Assembly (NCBI GenBank): GCA_018881555.1
Contig: JACAXG010000071.1
Location: forward strand, 2,982,537-3,046,536
Origin: Amblyornis subalaris
Taxonomy: Eukaryota; Chordata; Aves; Passeriformes; Ptilonorhynchidae
Direction of reading: 5' to 3'
Length of the DNA stretch: 64,000 nt
Below are positions 28,006 through 42,500 of this stretch, piece after piece. A program made the translations under genes and the position numbers. The notes beneath the pieces were generated by a model. The model did no database searches. It saw only the letters and a list, made by a program, of their open reading frames with translations, and was not told the DNA's origin. Every line of letters starts with the position of its first letter. Positions within the stretch are counted from its first letter, which is position 1.

Positions 28006-31000
28006 ACCACCCCTCCCTCACCTTTCTTTTTTTTTTTAATGCAGATGTGAATTAATTGAGAATATTTTCTTCCCGTCACAAGACACAGGAGCAGAAACCA
28101 GCAAGGGCCTGTGTGCACCAGTGAGACCAGTTCTCAGTGATGTCAGTCATCCCTGTGCACGGTGCTGGAGGGCCAACTGCATGTGTAGGCAAGGTCCTCA
28201 GGTGTTGAGTTTCCCTTTGCTGCTCTCCCAAACATAAGGATTGACAGAAATCGGCAGGGAGTGCATTCAACGGGAGCATTTCTACTGGAAATGCCATTCC
28301 AGTGATCTTGAATGTGTTGTAAATTATGGAGGGTTTCTCTGGATGACAGGACAGAGAGACACTTTCTTAGCTTGATTTCAGCCCGTGTCACCTGAAGGCT
28401 CACTTCTGTGATTGTGTAGGAAGTGTGGTATTATTTTACACTTATTTCTCCTTGCAGCCACTCAGGTAGAACAGGAGCTGCAGGAACACAAGGAACTCAG
28501 GAAGGCTGAATTCCATTGAGCGCTCATCTACACTGACCTCATGCTCTGTGCTCCAGCTGAATCTCCAGTGACCCAGCACAGTCAGTCACACTTCTGCCAG
28601 CCCNTTTCCCCTCTCATCCAGCTGCTTCTCTTAGATCTGCTGTGCTGTCAGCATTTCCTGACTGCTCCTCTTCACCCTCAGCCTCCCTCATTACCAGCCC
28701 TAATTGGCTGCAGCTTCTCTCCAAAGCAGAGTGAAACTGTCTCTGTACACCCACGATAGCTGTGACCACCTCAGGTGACAGAGAACACCTGGAGAACCTA
28801 CAACATCGATGTATCAAAAAAAGAAGGTGCAAAGGGTCTCAAACAAAAGCATTCCGAAAGTTTTCCCTGCTGCCACAGGTTCAGAGAGAACTCAGTGACC
28901 TGGGTGTGACACTCCACTGTCACAGCAGTGCTTTGGGGTAAACTAGCACAGTTATGCACAGAGGTCCAGAGCTCCCAAAGCAAAGGCTTTTCCCAGAGCA
29001 AGATACTATGAGCTTACTCATCGCTGCTGCTGGCTGAGAGAACTTTATGTGATGTGTGTGCCTCTGCTCCTCAGGGCTGTTGAAAAGAAAGTGCTGAAAG
29101 GGCAAAACACAAACAAGTTTTGCAGCATTAAATCAGGAGCTCTTACCAAGCCACCCTCAGCCAGCACAAACCCAGGTGTGGGCAGGGCCAGGCTCTCCTT
29201 GGAGAAAAGGATCTGTTCACAGGTGAAGCCACAACTTTCTATCAATTTACAAACTCAGCCACCATTGCAAGGTACGGGCACTGAGATGGGAAAATCAGGT
29301 TATACATAAATCAGAAACAAGCGGGGAAGGAGATAAGTCACTTTCTAAGGGCAAAAGCTACACTTTTCAAGGACTCTGGGTTTTGCTCCACAATGCCCCA
29401 AGAATAAATGAAGCTGGTTATGAGGCATGAAACAGGTGGAGCCCGAACTAGAATCCTTTCTTTGAAAACATGGTTACAGTAACTAGGAGTTACTTCCTGC
29501 CCCACACCTTAAAACTGGTATCTTTTGTATCCTGTAGAAAGCTCAGACTTCATGGGAGTTCCCAACAGACTAAAGGAAAAGATGAGTTGTTCTGGGCTGT
29601 CACAGTTAAATACACACAGGTGAGAAATACTTAACTCTTCCTGGGGAGCACAGACATGAGCCACATCCTTCCTCTCCCATCCCCCACCAAGAATGAGGAG
29701 CTGCTTGGAGCCTGGAAGCACATCTACCTCAGAGCACAGCAGGACAGGGCTCATCTCTCCATTTCACACAATTTCAAAAAAACCCAAGTGCCATTTCAGC
29801 CTTCCATGTTTAAGCAAGAGGTTTTGCAGGAGTCAGCTGAAATTGCGGCAGTATTGCTTTCACATGCAAACCGTTTCCTCCACCAGTCTCTTCTGACCAT
29901 GTCAGCTATAAGAAAAACAGGGCAAATTTATTCTGATTTCAAATTAAATCTTTGTTTTGCCTAAGCTGAGAGCCCTCATTATCAACACAGACCTGGCAGC
30001 AGCCACACATTCATGTTGGGAATTTGGAAAAGATGGAAAATACTAACTTTGAAAGACATCTTTAAGTAAAAAAGCGAAGAGCCTGTAAGACTAACAGAAA
30101 GAAGACATGGAATAGGGATAAGAAAATGTGACAGTGCTGTAACTTGAATGAAGATGAAGTTTACTACTTTTTACCTAAAAAATTAATTTAAAATTCAAAT
30201 TTTGGAACTCATCATGTTTGTAAGGTGAAGTGTGACCTTAGGGAAATTTCAGCAAACAAACAGTACCATTTCTAAGCTGACTTCCCAAAGATGCAGCAGA
30301 AAACCAACTCCAGACCTGTCAGCAGATTTGTACACTACAGCTCTGGTCCCTGTCCTGAAAACTCTGCTATAAGCACACTCTGGTCTATCACTTTTTTGCC
30401 AGCCTTTTACCTCCTGCAAGAAGGCTTATGTTAGTCAATTATTAAAATAGTTCTGACAACTTTCCAGAAGAAAGGGCAGGTGGCTTGGTGACCTCACTGC
30501 AACACTTTGTGTCAAGTAGCTTATTAAGCAGTTCAACAACGAAGGCATCAGCAACTGTACCAGACCCAACAGGGACAGGAACCCAGGCCCTAACGCAGTC
30601 TCCCAAAATCCAGCGGACCCAAAGCAGCCTGTACAATCCTCAATCAGAGGAGACATGTAGTCACACTGGAGAGACAAGGACAAAAGGTCCAGCTGTGCAG
30701 AGAGGGCCCACAGCTGAACAGCCAGGTAGGATCCATTTCTAATCCCCCTGAATGCTTGAGGGGATTTGAGGTGGGAGAGCTATGGGAAAAAGTGTTGCTG
30801 CTTTAACTTAGGACAGTTATGCTTCAGTGAACCTCTGCAAAGCACCAAAATCGTTTTCCTGCCAGCTGAGGGAGCAGCAAACCCCATCCAGTGCAGTGTG
30901 TGCTCACCTGGGTGGGGCTGGGGCTGGGCAGCAGCACAACCTGGGGGGCAGAGACAAAGGGATGTAATGGCTCACTCGGGTCTCCTCCTGCAAGAGCCCG

Positions 31001-32820
31001 TCACAGTGTGCAGGGAGGCAATACAGCTTAACAAGGAAGGCCAAGGTTCTTCTGGAAAACTAAATTCTTATTAAGTATTTATCAATTAGCACTTCTAGAC
31101 TTTTTCCAGAATGCTTCTAAGTCGAGAAACCATTCATACAGGTGCTTTCCAGGTAGGGTCTAAAAATGCCACTGCAAAACAGAGAAACATCTTTTATCTT
31201 AATTCCAAAGGATTAATTCCAAAGGAGGGAACTGCCTTTGCTGGCACCTGAGCTGTGCACAACTGTCAGGTAGGTGCAAGGGCTGGGCAGCAAACCAGAT
31301 CTGAAGTTGTTATTCCACAATAACAGTTGTTTGCTGAGTTGTTTGGAACCTCTCAGCAAAACAAAAGCTACCAAAAAAGTTTGGGGTTTGGTTTTGTTTT
31401 AATACCCTCCTCAGTATTTTATTCACCTTAAGTTTGAGGTGCAGCTCAAAATTGATGCGTTTCTGCTGTCCCAAGCAAGTCTGGGACCTAACATGGCATG
31501 AACTGAAAAAGCAAATTCTCAATGGAGAACTATTAGTTTCATTAGAATGACAGTTACCTGAGGATGAGCACTGCAGGCACATGATAGAGGGAATGCTTTC
31601 AACTAAGGGAACCATACGAACTGGGGATGTTTGTGTGAGAGAGAATAAAGTCACAAGGTATCTCCTGCCACACCCACCCACATTTGCTAAATCTCAGGGT
31701 CCTCCNCAAAGGGCTGAGCTGCTTCTTACTGTTTTTCCTGGGACGTTCCAGCTGTCTTGGAGGTCTGTCCCAGCCGGCTTAGAGGCATCAGCCTTGTCAG
31801 CCCCTCTGCCACCAGTGCCAGACCTGCCTGAGAACAGAGGAAGGGGTTANTTAATGACATTAATTAAGGACAGTGCACACATGTGGCTGGACAAAATTTC
31901 CTGCCATGCCCAATATGCTCTTGTACCATCCAATAGTGCTGAGAGCATCAGGTGTTTCACCATCCCCCCCTTACGTGCTGTAACGAACTCGGACCCAAAG
32001 CCACTGCTCAGTCAGAGTCAGTCTTCAACATTCCTTTTTCTCCCAGCCCACCAACAGCTCCCAGCATCTATCAACTAACCAGAGCTATGAGCTTTTAGGA
32101 GAGTTTCCCAAACCCAGCTTGGCACAGTGCTTGAAAGGAAAAAGGTTTAGTTACCTGAGGGATGCCTTTCAATAAAATAACAACTGGAACGGCTGGTTTA
32201 AAAAACAAAAGAATAAAATCCACATTTTAACAGGCTACAGGTACAAAGCNGTCAACGCACAAACTCCAACCAGTCACAACAGTAAAGGACAGTTTTTCTT
32301 TTTTCCTTTTTTTTTTCTTTGAGGGGCAGGGGCATGGAAAAATACAGCACACTAATGAAACAAAATGCAAAAAATACAAAAAAATAGAAAATAGAAAAAA
32401 TGTATTTACAAGTGATACATTACTATGATCAGAAAGCACAAAGACAATTGCTGCTATAATACATGCACTGGTCAAGAAGGAACTACTAAAAACCTGCAAG
32501 GGAGCTGTTTGTAAAAAAAATTTTAAAAGGAGAAAAAAAAAAAAAAGAAAAAAGACACCCCACCTCCCCTCTCAAACACACAGGGCTGGGTTTGAACTTT
32601 TTTCTTCCCTAGTTTGCTACATTGATCAAATCAAATATCCCCTAAAATCCATGGTACAACCAGTACAAATACTACACTTGGTTTCAAACTGCAGGTTCAG
32701 TTGTAGGAGGGGGGAATAAACAGCAGCTCATTGTAGATCCATNTACATAAAGCCAGAGTAACTGTGCCACATGCTAAAAATTACAGCAAGCCCCTGTCTG
32801 CTACACAGCATGATCTTAGC
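28006..32820. other. Region between ACADS and SPPL3, no gene recognised
   Basis: About 4.8 kb lies between the ends of the two convergent genes. From about 28.5-29 kb onward the plus strand is A/C-rich, like the SPPL3 introns, so this may be an extended SPPL3 3' UTR or read-through zone. Minus-strand AATAAA hexamers occur at 29927-29932 and 31428-31433. No coding exon on either strand can be supported. Confidence 0.45.
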
Positions 32821-32831
32821 AGGTTTTCCTT

Positions 32832-32841
32832 TTTATTTATT
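32832..32841 (-). terminator. SPPL3: Candidate SPPL3 polyadenylation signal (doubled)
   Basis: The minus strand reads AATAAATAAA, two overlapping AATAAA hexamers, 0.68 kb after the stop. A T/G-containing segment (catgctgtgtagcag) lies about 25 bases downstream. Farther minus-strand AATAAA copies at 31428-31433 and 29927-29932 are alternatives. Confidence 0.45.
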
Positions 32842-32880
32842 CATATATATATCTATATGTGTGTATATATATATGTATAA
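32841..32880. repeat. TA/TG microsatellite
   Basis: The sequence is short alternating purine-pyrimidine tracts (atatatat, tgtgtg, tatatatata). It is directly adjacent to the doubled SPPL3 polyadenylation signal and is likely length-polymorphic. Confidence 0.8.
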
Positions 32881-33520
32881 AAATCGTGCCCTTTTTCACT
32901 GCAATATGACATCTGGGTGGAAATGTAACTTGTTACAACAAATTTTTATATGTATACTGCAAGAAGTCACTCAATGTCTGTGGATTTAATAAGTAACCTC
33001 ACACCACAGGAAATATTTAATAAATCAAAAAAACCCAATATTGTGACAGAAGACCTTCTGTCTCAGTTCTTTTCAAAACCGAAGTCCCGCAGGAAACTGG
33101 TCCCAATGTCCACGAGGAGTTCTCTTGAAGACGCCTCAGTTTGCTTAACCGTTTTTGCTTTTAGTGTTCACAAGTTTTTGAACGACTTCAAGCCGTTTTT
33201 AGTTTCAAGTCTGTCTCTTCCTCTCTCACAAAGGTAAAAGTCTGGTACTGGTAATCCATCCGAGTGAGGAAAAGAGGAAAGTGGCTGCAGTTGCACAAAG
33301 GGTCCCCAATTCCACANCTGCAGGGAGATACGGAGTCACAGGGAGCTCCGGGTTTTTAGCTTTTGTTTCTTTCCCTCCTTTCATACAAAGTACTTTCATA
33401 CGTGTCCCGTCATTGGTACCTTCCCAAGTACCAGCCAGTCCAGCTTTAGGAGACNACAAAGCCACAAGTTAAAGTGAAAAGGACCAAGGCAGAAGTTCAG
33501 GTCACTTCCTGTCCGTTCCA

Positions 33521-36500
33521 TCATACTTCCAGGAAACGGGAGCTGCTGGACTTGGAGTGGAAAGGCTCAGACCACATGCGACGTAGATCGCCCTAGGCAG
33601 GGAAACAGCACAAGGACCGTGCCCTCAGAAACTCTGACCCTCTGCTTAGAACTCACATTTTAAAATGCACACAATTGCAGACACGTCTTAGAGCAAATCT
33701 ATTCTTCATCTGTTTTGCAAATTACAATAAAGACAGTAAAAATAAATCCTTTCTCTGTCAGGCCAGAATGTCTTAGAGTAGATATACCCAAAATGGGTTT
33801 CTGATGGGAAGGAAATAATTATTCAGGTGGAAAACCCTGCCCTTTCTTACATTCTGTTCTGCGAAGTGCTAGATGTGTGCTTCAACAACAGCCCTGGAAC
33901 AGGAAAGGTTTTAAAATTTTTGTTCAGAACAGGTGACTGGGAAGAGGCAAACAAGGCTCTGCAGCTCCAGTCACTGTTCAAACTTTGTGCACACGGTGGT
34001 ATTTCATGACCAACTGGACAAGGACAAATTCACTTATTTAATTAAAACAGAATTTAATACTTCAGAATTTATTTAGTTTATAATTACTGGTACTTTATGT
34101 GCATAAATGATCTTCTGTTTCAGGAACTCATCTCTCAGTTGCTCAGTCTCCAAAATGAAGATTCACCTGACAGCAGTAGTCTCTCAGTTCTGGGCCAGGA
34201 CTGCCAGGGACATACATCATCCTCCTGAGAGCCGCTGCCCAGTGCAAGGACACTGACCCTGCTGCCAGCTGGCCCAGAGCTCCCTGCTGCCCGCGTGTCC
34301 TCCCCTCTTACCTTTAAATAGGCCATGGTGAGGAGTGGCAATAAAGTGAATGGTACCAAATAGAGCAGGGCAGGCTGGGCTGCCCGGTGAATACGAGAAG
34401 CTACTGTTGCAGTTAATAGACCTGTAACAGAAAAAAGTGACTATAAACATCTTCAGGTTGCACATGGATGTTCTCAGCATTTCATCCACTGAGGCTTCCT
34501 TCCCCACCATTCTGAGACAGGTGAGAAAAAGTTACTTCTCTGTGCTTTGCTTTCTCCGAATGCAATTGAAACAAACAAAACAGTGAAAAATTATTCTGTT
34601 TTAATATTAGGCTGTGTTGAGCCACTTGCTCCAGTTTTGAATCTCAGACGAAGCCAAGAAAAACTCAGACAAAATACAACAAAAGGTGAAGAGAAAAGCT
34701 GATTGCATCACATTGAAGTGCTGCTCTTGAGACATTGGTCTGAGGCCCCTGGTCTGAGCACTAAGGGCTTGGAGGAAGGGCTGTACATGCTAGGAATGAC
34801 TTTCTTGCACACTTGCCAAAAGGCAACGTAGGGGGAAAAAACGAGGTGTGGGGGAAGGAAGGCTATTGATGGGAAATGATCTTTCCTTTTCAGCTTCAGA
34901 AGGGCCTCAGGAGGTCAGGATATGCACACGCATGTCCTGACCTGAGGGAACAGCCTATTTTATACTAGGGAGGAGAGGGCTGGCTACAGCAAATTATGAA
35001 CAGCATTCCAGTTGTAACTGNTGATAACCTTCTGTATGTACTACGTCACAGGATCAGAATACAAAAATGCAGGAATTACCTAGATGAATTGCTTAGATCT
35101 ACTATGTACTATGCACAGCATAATTCATCTGGAAACTGTCATGTTTTTCCCATAATGCAGGTATGAGCTATGACACTTTCTATGCCAGTGAAGCAAAGTT
35201 TAAGTGCTAATAAAAGCACAGAGATAATCTTTCATCCTCTAAATAAAATACAACTACAAAAAAAAAAAACTTAAAAGGAGGACTAAAGATGGGCTTTTCT
35301 CCCTAGACCATGCCAATAAACACAAAGAGAGAAGGATTAAAAAAGAACATAACCAAGCATCCTCTTAAAGCCTCTTTACACTTGCTTTCCTCANCTTTTA
35401 AACCTACTGCAATAATCCCAACGTCTGCTCACTTAGGCAGCTCTTCATGTGGAGCCGATTACTCACCTACAAAATAGCCAATAAGTGTGCAGTGAAAGTA
35501 AGAGACCTTCTGCATTCGCCCAGAGATGTTCCCTGGTCCTGGGGCACCGCAGGAATCACTGTTGGCTTGTTTTTTGTAGTTATCATAACGCAGAACGAAG
35601 CAGAGCAGAAGCCCTGGCATCACAATATCTCCAATCCCCAGCATGGAGAAGTGGCTGCCTGTGGAACTAAAGAACAACTGGAATTGGGTTCATGCCCAAA
35701 ACACAAGGTGACAAGCTCTAAACTCTTCCTTTGGTTTTGAGCTTCATTTTGCACATCCCCTCTTTCTACCGACAAGCTTGCACACAGCAGAACCTAATGC
35801 TGGCTAATGAGGTTTTCCTCAGTGATTTCTCCACCACCTCAGCTGAGCTTTACACAAACCCATTTGGGCTGCAGCTCCAAACCAGTTTCCTTCTCCCAGC
35901 AGCGTTTAAGCTGCTTTTGCCCCTAACTCACTCAATGAAACAGATCCACTGACTCAGTATTTCAGCAATCTCTTCCTAGTGCTGATGGGAGGGACCAGCT
36001 GGCCCTTTTATCTGACTGTTTAATTACCACTGATAGGCAGTGCACCTTCATCCCTGTGCACATAGATCTAATACAAGGCAGTACACCCATTTTGGGCATT
36101 CAGACAAAACAGAAGACTACAGTCTCGCCTGATTCCCAGGAAAGAGCCGATTGTGAAGAAGATTAAGAACTAAAATTGTCTATTATCTTAAATCCCAGAT
36201 ATTTTCCATGAAAATGAAGGCAAGTTAAGTTATCACAAAGTTGACAAAAGTGAACAATTTTGGTTTTATTGTTGCAGACAATCAACTTCTAATCTCTGTA
36301 ATTTCAGCATCCCAACATCTAAAGAAACAAGAACAGAGTAAATACGCCAACACAACTGACTGCCTGGCTGCTGCTGCACCGACCTTACTGCTCCACCAGG
36401 CCTGGGCGTGCCTGCTTACAGATTTGAGCCATCAGGGAACCCTTGGAGCAGGGAGATGTGGAATAATCTCCCTCCAGCACTGCACTTGGCTGGTAAGACA

Positions 36501-39500
36501 TCCTTGCTTAGATCAGTTTCCAACCCCTTCCCAATCATCCGCAATTATGCAGTAATCCAGACTATTCTGATGTTATAATAAACCTCAGATCTTTTGCTTT
36601 TAAGTGTGAGGTCATACTAGCAATCATCAGGCTGCAGAACTCAGAGATGTCAATAAGTGTATCCTGTTCTGAACGGGACACCTTTTACCCAAATCAGGGT
36701 CTTTTCTGTATGCTCTGAGTCAGCAAAGTGTCCAATCCTCACTGCTCATTATATTCCTCTTTAGCATGAAGAGGGAATGACTAAACAGGGAACTAGGTTG
36801 CTATTTTCCAACAGAATTAGTAATGGAGGGAAAATGTTTCTCATATAATACAGTAAAGGAAGATTTTACCTTGGGAATACAAGTTTACCAGGCAGTGACA
36901 GACGGGGAACATCTCTGCCCACATTTGGTCCCAGGTGAAGTTTCCGGGATAACACATCCAGGGGATTATCAGCTGGTTGTGTGGCCACTTTCACCATAAC
37001 ATTGCTGTTAAAGATGTAGGCAGAAAAGAAGACCTAGAGAGCAAGGAAATGAGAAATTACAAACTGCTATTACACAGCAACTCAAGCTGCATGTATTTTT
37101 CCTTTGCTTATTCAAGAAAAGAAAGGATACTTTCCAAATTTTCCATATACATACACTGTATATATGATGATAAAAGGCAAAATGTATTTCAAAAATTCAG
37201 ATAGAGCTTTTTACACTATTAATCCTCAAGAATAACTGGAATATACTTTCTGATATCAAGATATTGATTAATATCTTGAGGTCCTTTGGCAAAGGATCTG
37301 TCTGGACTACAAGCAGATAGTGTGGGATGACAAATGCAAATAACAGGACCCTGAAAATAGGAGAAAGCTGAAGAACAGAGAAGAGCACAGTGCTCACTCA
37401 TAAATGGAATGAGGCAGCCCTTGTCTCCAACAGGCTCTTATGCTACAGCCCATCCCACTGGAAAACTGCCTGACTGCCAGAGCTGTCAGCAGGCACTGCC
37501 CTGGATCAGTGCTCAGTGTTACGCAAAGGTAAAACAAACCCCTTTTGCTATTACAAAATACATTCTGTCAGGTTTCTTGTAGAAATGCACCAAGATTTTA
37601 TGCCAACCTTTTTGGCTGTAAGCCCATTTGCATTCCTGTTCTGCAGATTTCACTGCTAATCAGAAGCCGACATGTGCGCCCTGTGCCAGCATGGATATGG
37701 CTTTGTGTGTATTAGAAATGCTTGTTCTGATCTTCAGGCAGCTTTCAAAATTTGAGGTCCTATTTCTTTTAAATAATATGCTAAAGTTGAAATATTCTAA
37801 TTGTATTTCTGCTTTTGTCAAGTAATTAGCAAGGAAATAATTCTGTATCCTGCTGTAGAATTCAACATCTCAGAATGGAGCGATGAAGCTGGTCTTCTGG
37901 CTTTGCCAGATTTCATCAACTTCATACTAGTACAATTCATGTAAAACTGGCCCAAGGCCGATTACAAATCCAAAGGATAAAANCAGTTTTAGCAAAACCA
38001 AACTGAACACTTACCCAAAAGACATCATAAATTAGTAACCCAGAGAGCAGCAAGCAGGAAACCTTCAGGCTCGGCAGCCGAACAAAGGCTATCATTGCAA
38101 CACACAGGCCCATAGCCAGAGCTACAAAATGCAAGACATCATTAGTTCATTAAAAACAGCAAAACAAACAGAAAAACACCAACCCCAAGCCAGGATCTCC
38201 CCCTGCCAGAACCCCAAAGAAGCTTCTGTTTGCACCTGTGCAGCTCTGCATGCACTACATGACTGTCCACTGTTTCCAGACAGGGAAATTCTTCTTACCA
38301 GGATTAAGAAAAGTCAAAATACATTCAGTAGTCAACTGCAAACACATCCCCATGGAAGCATAGATTCCTCTGCAGGCACAACCGCCCGTTGCATTTAATT
38401 TCCACCACCCACCACAAAGAAATGTTTCCATGTCCTGTGTCCTAGAGACTCCATCTGCCTTGTACAATCCTAACTACTCACTTTAAAACAGAAGCAACAA
38501 AACAACTTTAAATTCTTTGTGCCCCAAACACAAACCTCTGCTTTTCCTCTATTAGGAGGTTTTCTAGAAAATGCATAAAATAAGATCCTTGACTCTTAAT
38601 TCAGAAAGGGCACGGTCACGCAACTTGTTAGAACTTGGTCTGACAAAAACCCACTCAAACCATCTTCTCCTTGGGCAAGACCATGCAAGACTGCCTGAAT
38701 ACCATGAAACATCATCATTTAGATATCCAGGGATTTCTCAATAACCAAAATGTGTGTGAAAGCTTAGGTACTAGCAGGGAAAAAATACGGATAAGTTTTT
38801 TTCCTAACCCCTCCCAAGGGTGAGTTTTCAGCCAGATCAGCGAGCTGAACAACATGACACAGCTCAGATTTTCATTCCGTACTGAGGGGAATTTTGTCAG
38901 GGCAGAAAGGTAAGATGTTAAACTAGAACAAAAACCCCAGTCTCCACATCTGTGTCATTTCCCGCTTCTTTAAGCCCAGCCTCAGCTACCAAGGATACTC
39001 AACTGACAGTTGAATACATTTTAACTGGTTACAAGTAAATCCCCAAAGAAGTACTTAGAATGAAACAAATTTCAGAAAAACTTAAAAAGCAAATCAGCTT
39101 TCATCTATGGTATCAGTCTATTTGAAAGGAGTAACGGAGCCCTGTTGGGATCAGATTACAGTCAATCGTGCAGACATTTGTCAACAAACTGTCTAACATG
39201 ACACAGAATTTTTAAGAAATTACAATCCCATTTTGGCCAACTGGAACTGCAGGGGAAGCCAATTCATTACGCACATGCCCACCAGTGTAACAACTCAACC
39301 AGGCCAAAATGCACAAATTAACCTCCGGTTGTAATTATGGGACTNTGAGGCCACCTTACACTTGCATTTCACCTGAAAGCTGGGGACATCTTCCAGTCAA
39401 ACATTAGGGAAACACATCCATACAGATTTCAAGGGAAAACTGTGCCCCTGGCCTCCTGCCAGTGTGGCTGCCTGCAGTGCCCAGGGGCTGCATCCCAGCA

Positions 39501-42500
39501 ACTCTGCCAAACCCACCTTATCTCTTGGGAACTGACAACCTTAGCACAACACACCAAGTGTCACAGCAGCCAGTTTAAACAAAGCAGTGGGATTACTGAG
39601 ATAAAAATGTACCCTAAATCATGCTGCACAACTGTAACTAGCTACAAAATGTAAGCAAATTATTAAGGTTTAAAGAATTTGTCACAGCAAAGTATCAAGA
39701 AAAAGAACTGCATTCAGTAATTCAATATAGCCCTCAGTTACAGACTTCCTCTGGAAGAAGAGCAAATACAAGGGAACAGACTGTCTTAAACAGGTTTCTC
39801 TAAAGCCAATGTTAATAATAGCTCATGCAAGCCTATATTTAGGAGAGGATTTCCAGGTTATAATTAACGAGAAATGGAAATATTTTAACCAGTGTGAGTT
39901 TTATCTATTGTTCACGCACACTCCATTTCTCTATCACTGAAATGAACACAGGCACATGCACAAGGCACTTTCATCAAAGTAAGCAAATACTGGGTAGAAA
40001 AGGAAATGGAAAAAAATCCTTCAGCTGACAGTGAAATACACATGCTAATAATTACACAGTTTTGCAACTGCTTTAAGAAATACTGGTAAATTTAAAAAAC
40101 AAGGGAAGCAGGAATGCCTGAGAGCAAGTACAAGTAATATGGGCCAAAGTGCAGTCAATGGGCTTCTCTAAATGGAAGCCAACTTCCCTATCCAAGCTCA
40201 TGCACAGTGTTGACAAACAATGTAAGGCAGATATTCACTGAAATATACTCCAAATAATTAAAAAAATAGACAAAGAGGAGAGAGAAGTAGGAGGCGGAGC
40301 AGCCACACCAATGGCAGCTCTGGTTTGGAAGTGCTGTGCAATGGGTTAACAAGGCTGAATAAAAAAGCACTAGAAGAGTTAACCCTCAATTAACAGAACA
40401 AATTAACTCCAAAGTCCCTGCAAGCACGCTCCTTATAGAACCGGGATATTTTGAGGATTAAGAATATTCTTGCACATGTGATTAGATTCTGGCAGCTTTC
40501 CTGCCTTCCTGCATCCAGAGCAGATGAAAGCCCCAAGACGCTGGTAGTGTGGGGTCTGGTTTGCAAAGCATCTTGTAAGCTGGGGAGGCTTTAACTTCCC
40601 CCACAGGCCACCAGCTGGCCTTAGAAAGACACAGGTACTGAAGTTCTGATCTCATCTAAGTGTATTTTAAAGGGAGGGAATAAGAACACAGGCCCAATTG
40701 CTGGAGCAGCTCCCGGGGTATCCATGATGTTGTAGTTCACTCTGTAGCTACAGACATTCCTTACATCTACAGCATTCCCACTGTACATCTCCAGCTCTGT
40801 CCACTATTTAGGAAAGCTTTTATTTTAACCAGGCTTTACCAGGGGACAGTGACCATCCTTGGTGATTCTGTCATCAATCAATCTATTCTGAGAAATAAGC
40901 ATTTCAAGACATATAAATGTGCATCAGCACATGCCAGAACAACCCCCCGGAGACATCATCTGCTCACTCTGCCTTGTAACACATCCCTGCCTTTAGAAGC
41001 GGAACACAAGGGCTGTGAGGGTGGGGGCAGGGTTGGATTTGGGCAATGAAGGCTGTTCCAGCAGGAACCACCACACCTCGATTTTGGAAGGACTGGAAAT
41101 TACCATGAAGTGTTTCCCCTGCATTTTCCTCAGCTCTCGAGCAGCAAATTTCTCGCACACAGAGAGAATCAAGTGCACAGCCCTGACAGCACACACAGGA
41201 CTCTCCATGTGCTGCCGCTCAGAAGGAACAGCCACCCTGCTCGTCCAGCTCCTCCTCCAGCCCCGCCCGGGCCGTATGCAGCACGTTCACAACATCTGGT
41301 TCCTTCTCTGCCGACGGCCAAACAGAGGATCCTCCCCGGGCCCGGCATAGCCAGCAGCTGCCAGCACTGCCTTAAGAACTCTTGGATACACAAGTGAGCC
41401 ATGGTGATGCCCACACTGCCCTCCGGACGGGAGTCTCTGGGCTCTCCAGGACTTGGTCACAGAGAAGCAGAGGCTAAGGGCAGAGATGACAGGACCCCAC
41501 TTGCAGCAGCTCAGTCTGAGAAGTAAAGCTCCATAGTCTGTTTCCCTGATAAAGGGCAATAAAAGCTGTTCCCTGTTCAATGTCACTGGCAAACAGTGAT
41601 TTAATTGGATTTGAACAAATGACAGGAGGATCACCTACACAGTTCAAGCTCCCTTAATATAAACTACATAAAGTACTTCAAAGCGAGACAGCAGCAACAC
41701 AATTCAGTAAATCATAAAAACCTCCAAGAGAAATAAAAGCCAGACGCCATTCAGCACCAGCAGCTCAGACCTCTGCAGATGAATTACCTCAAAGTCCACC
41801 ATGTCAGACTGAAGCACTCACAAAAATAACTATTTTTAACTAAATGCTTCTGCTGATATCTCAGTGTAGACAACTCTTCAGATTCTGCCAAAATCCACAC
41901 TTGACATTCCTTTTAGCTTTGCAGCTACTGCGGATCAAGTGTCACCCTTCACTTCATGGTGGGCTACTCTGCTTATCACAAAACAAACTTTGTCTGCATT
42001 TTTTCATTTAGTATCTGGTACTTTAAAAGGTACTTCCTTTCCATACAACAGGTGGGACTTTTAAAGCAGTTCAAAGCATGAATGAAGCACAGTGCCCATA
42101 TACACAAGAAAGAACGAAGGTGCCATGAGAGGTTCCAGTATTAAGGACTTGCTGCTGCCGCTACCTCATTTAGGAGGAGCTGGAAGCTGATGGGATGAAT
42201 GTTCTCTATTGTAACAAACAATTTCAAGGGCAGGTAATGTTGTTCCAGCAGTTTTTCCTCAAGCAGTCACAACCTCAGGGTGTCATTACACCATGTCCTA
42301 AGCCAATTTAGCTGTCTGACACTGCTGAGAAGCAGAGGTCCTGCTCCTGGCTACCCCTTCACACCTTTGCTATTATATCTGCTCCATCCCCTCAGATCCC
42401 ATCATGCTGCCACTTACCTTCTGCCAAATTTAGCACATACCTGACTGCACAATAATCTAATTCATCTCTCTGCAGCAGCAGAAAAATAGGCTGGCAAAAC

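Larger units (their letters stand above)
32821..33520 (-). other. SPPL3: SPPL3 proximal 3' UTR
   Basis: This follows the SPPL3 stop on the minus strand and ends at a doubled polyadenylation hexamer (AATAAATAAA on the minus strand, 32832-32841). An alternating TA/TG microsatellite lies just before it. A longer form reaching 31.43 kb or further is possible. Three N bases (near 32743, 33317 and 33455) lie in or beside it. Confidence 0.5.

Noticed and set aside
28019..28040. T-run with following 'aatgcag' as a splice acceptor of a new plus-strand gene
   Set aside because: A polypyrimidine tract and AG are present, but no open coding exon with protein-like sequence follows. The run is better read as the downstream element of the ACADS polyadenylation site.
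31581..32078. 165-residue plus-strand open frame between ACADS and SPPL3
   Set aside because: It contains two N positions and has no recognisable motif, no splice context and composition like the surrounding non-coding DNA.
40964..41634. Minus-strand open frames of 76-115 residues in SPPL3 intron 6, considered as a retrocopy or hidden exon
   Set aside because: No recognisable protein family, frame changes within the block, no matching splice phase with SPPL3 and no poly(A) tail or target-site duplication.
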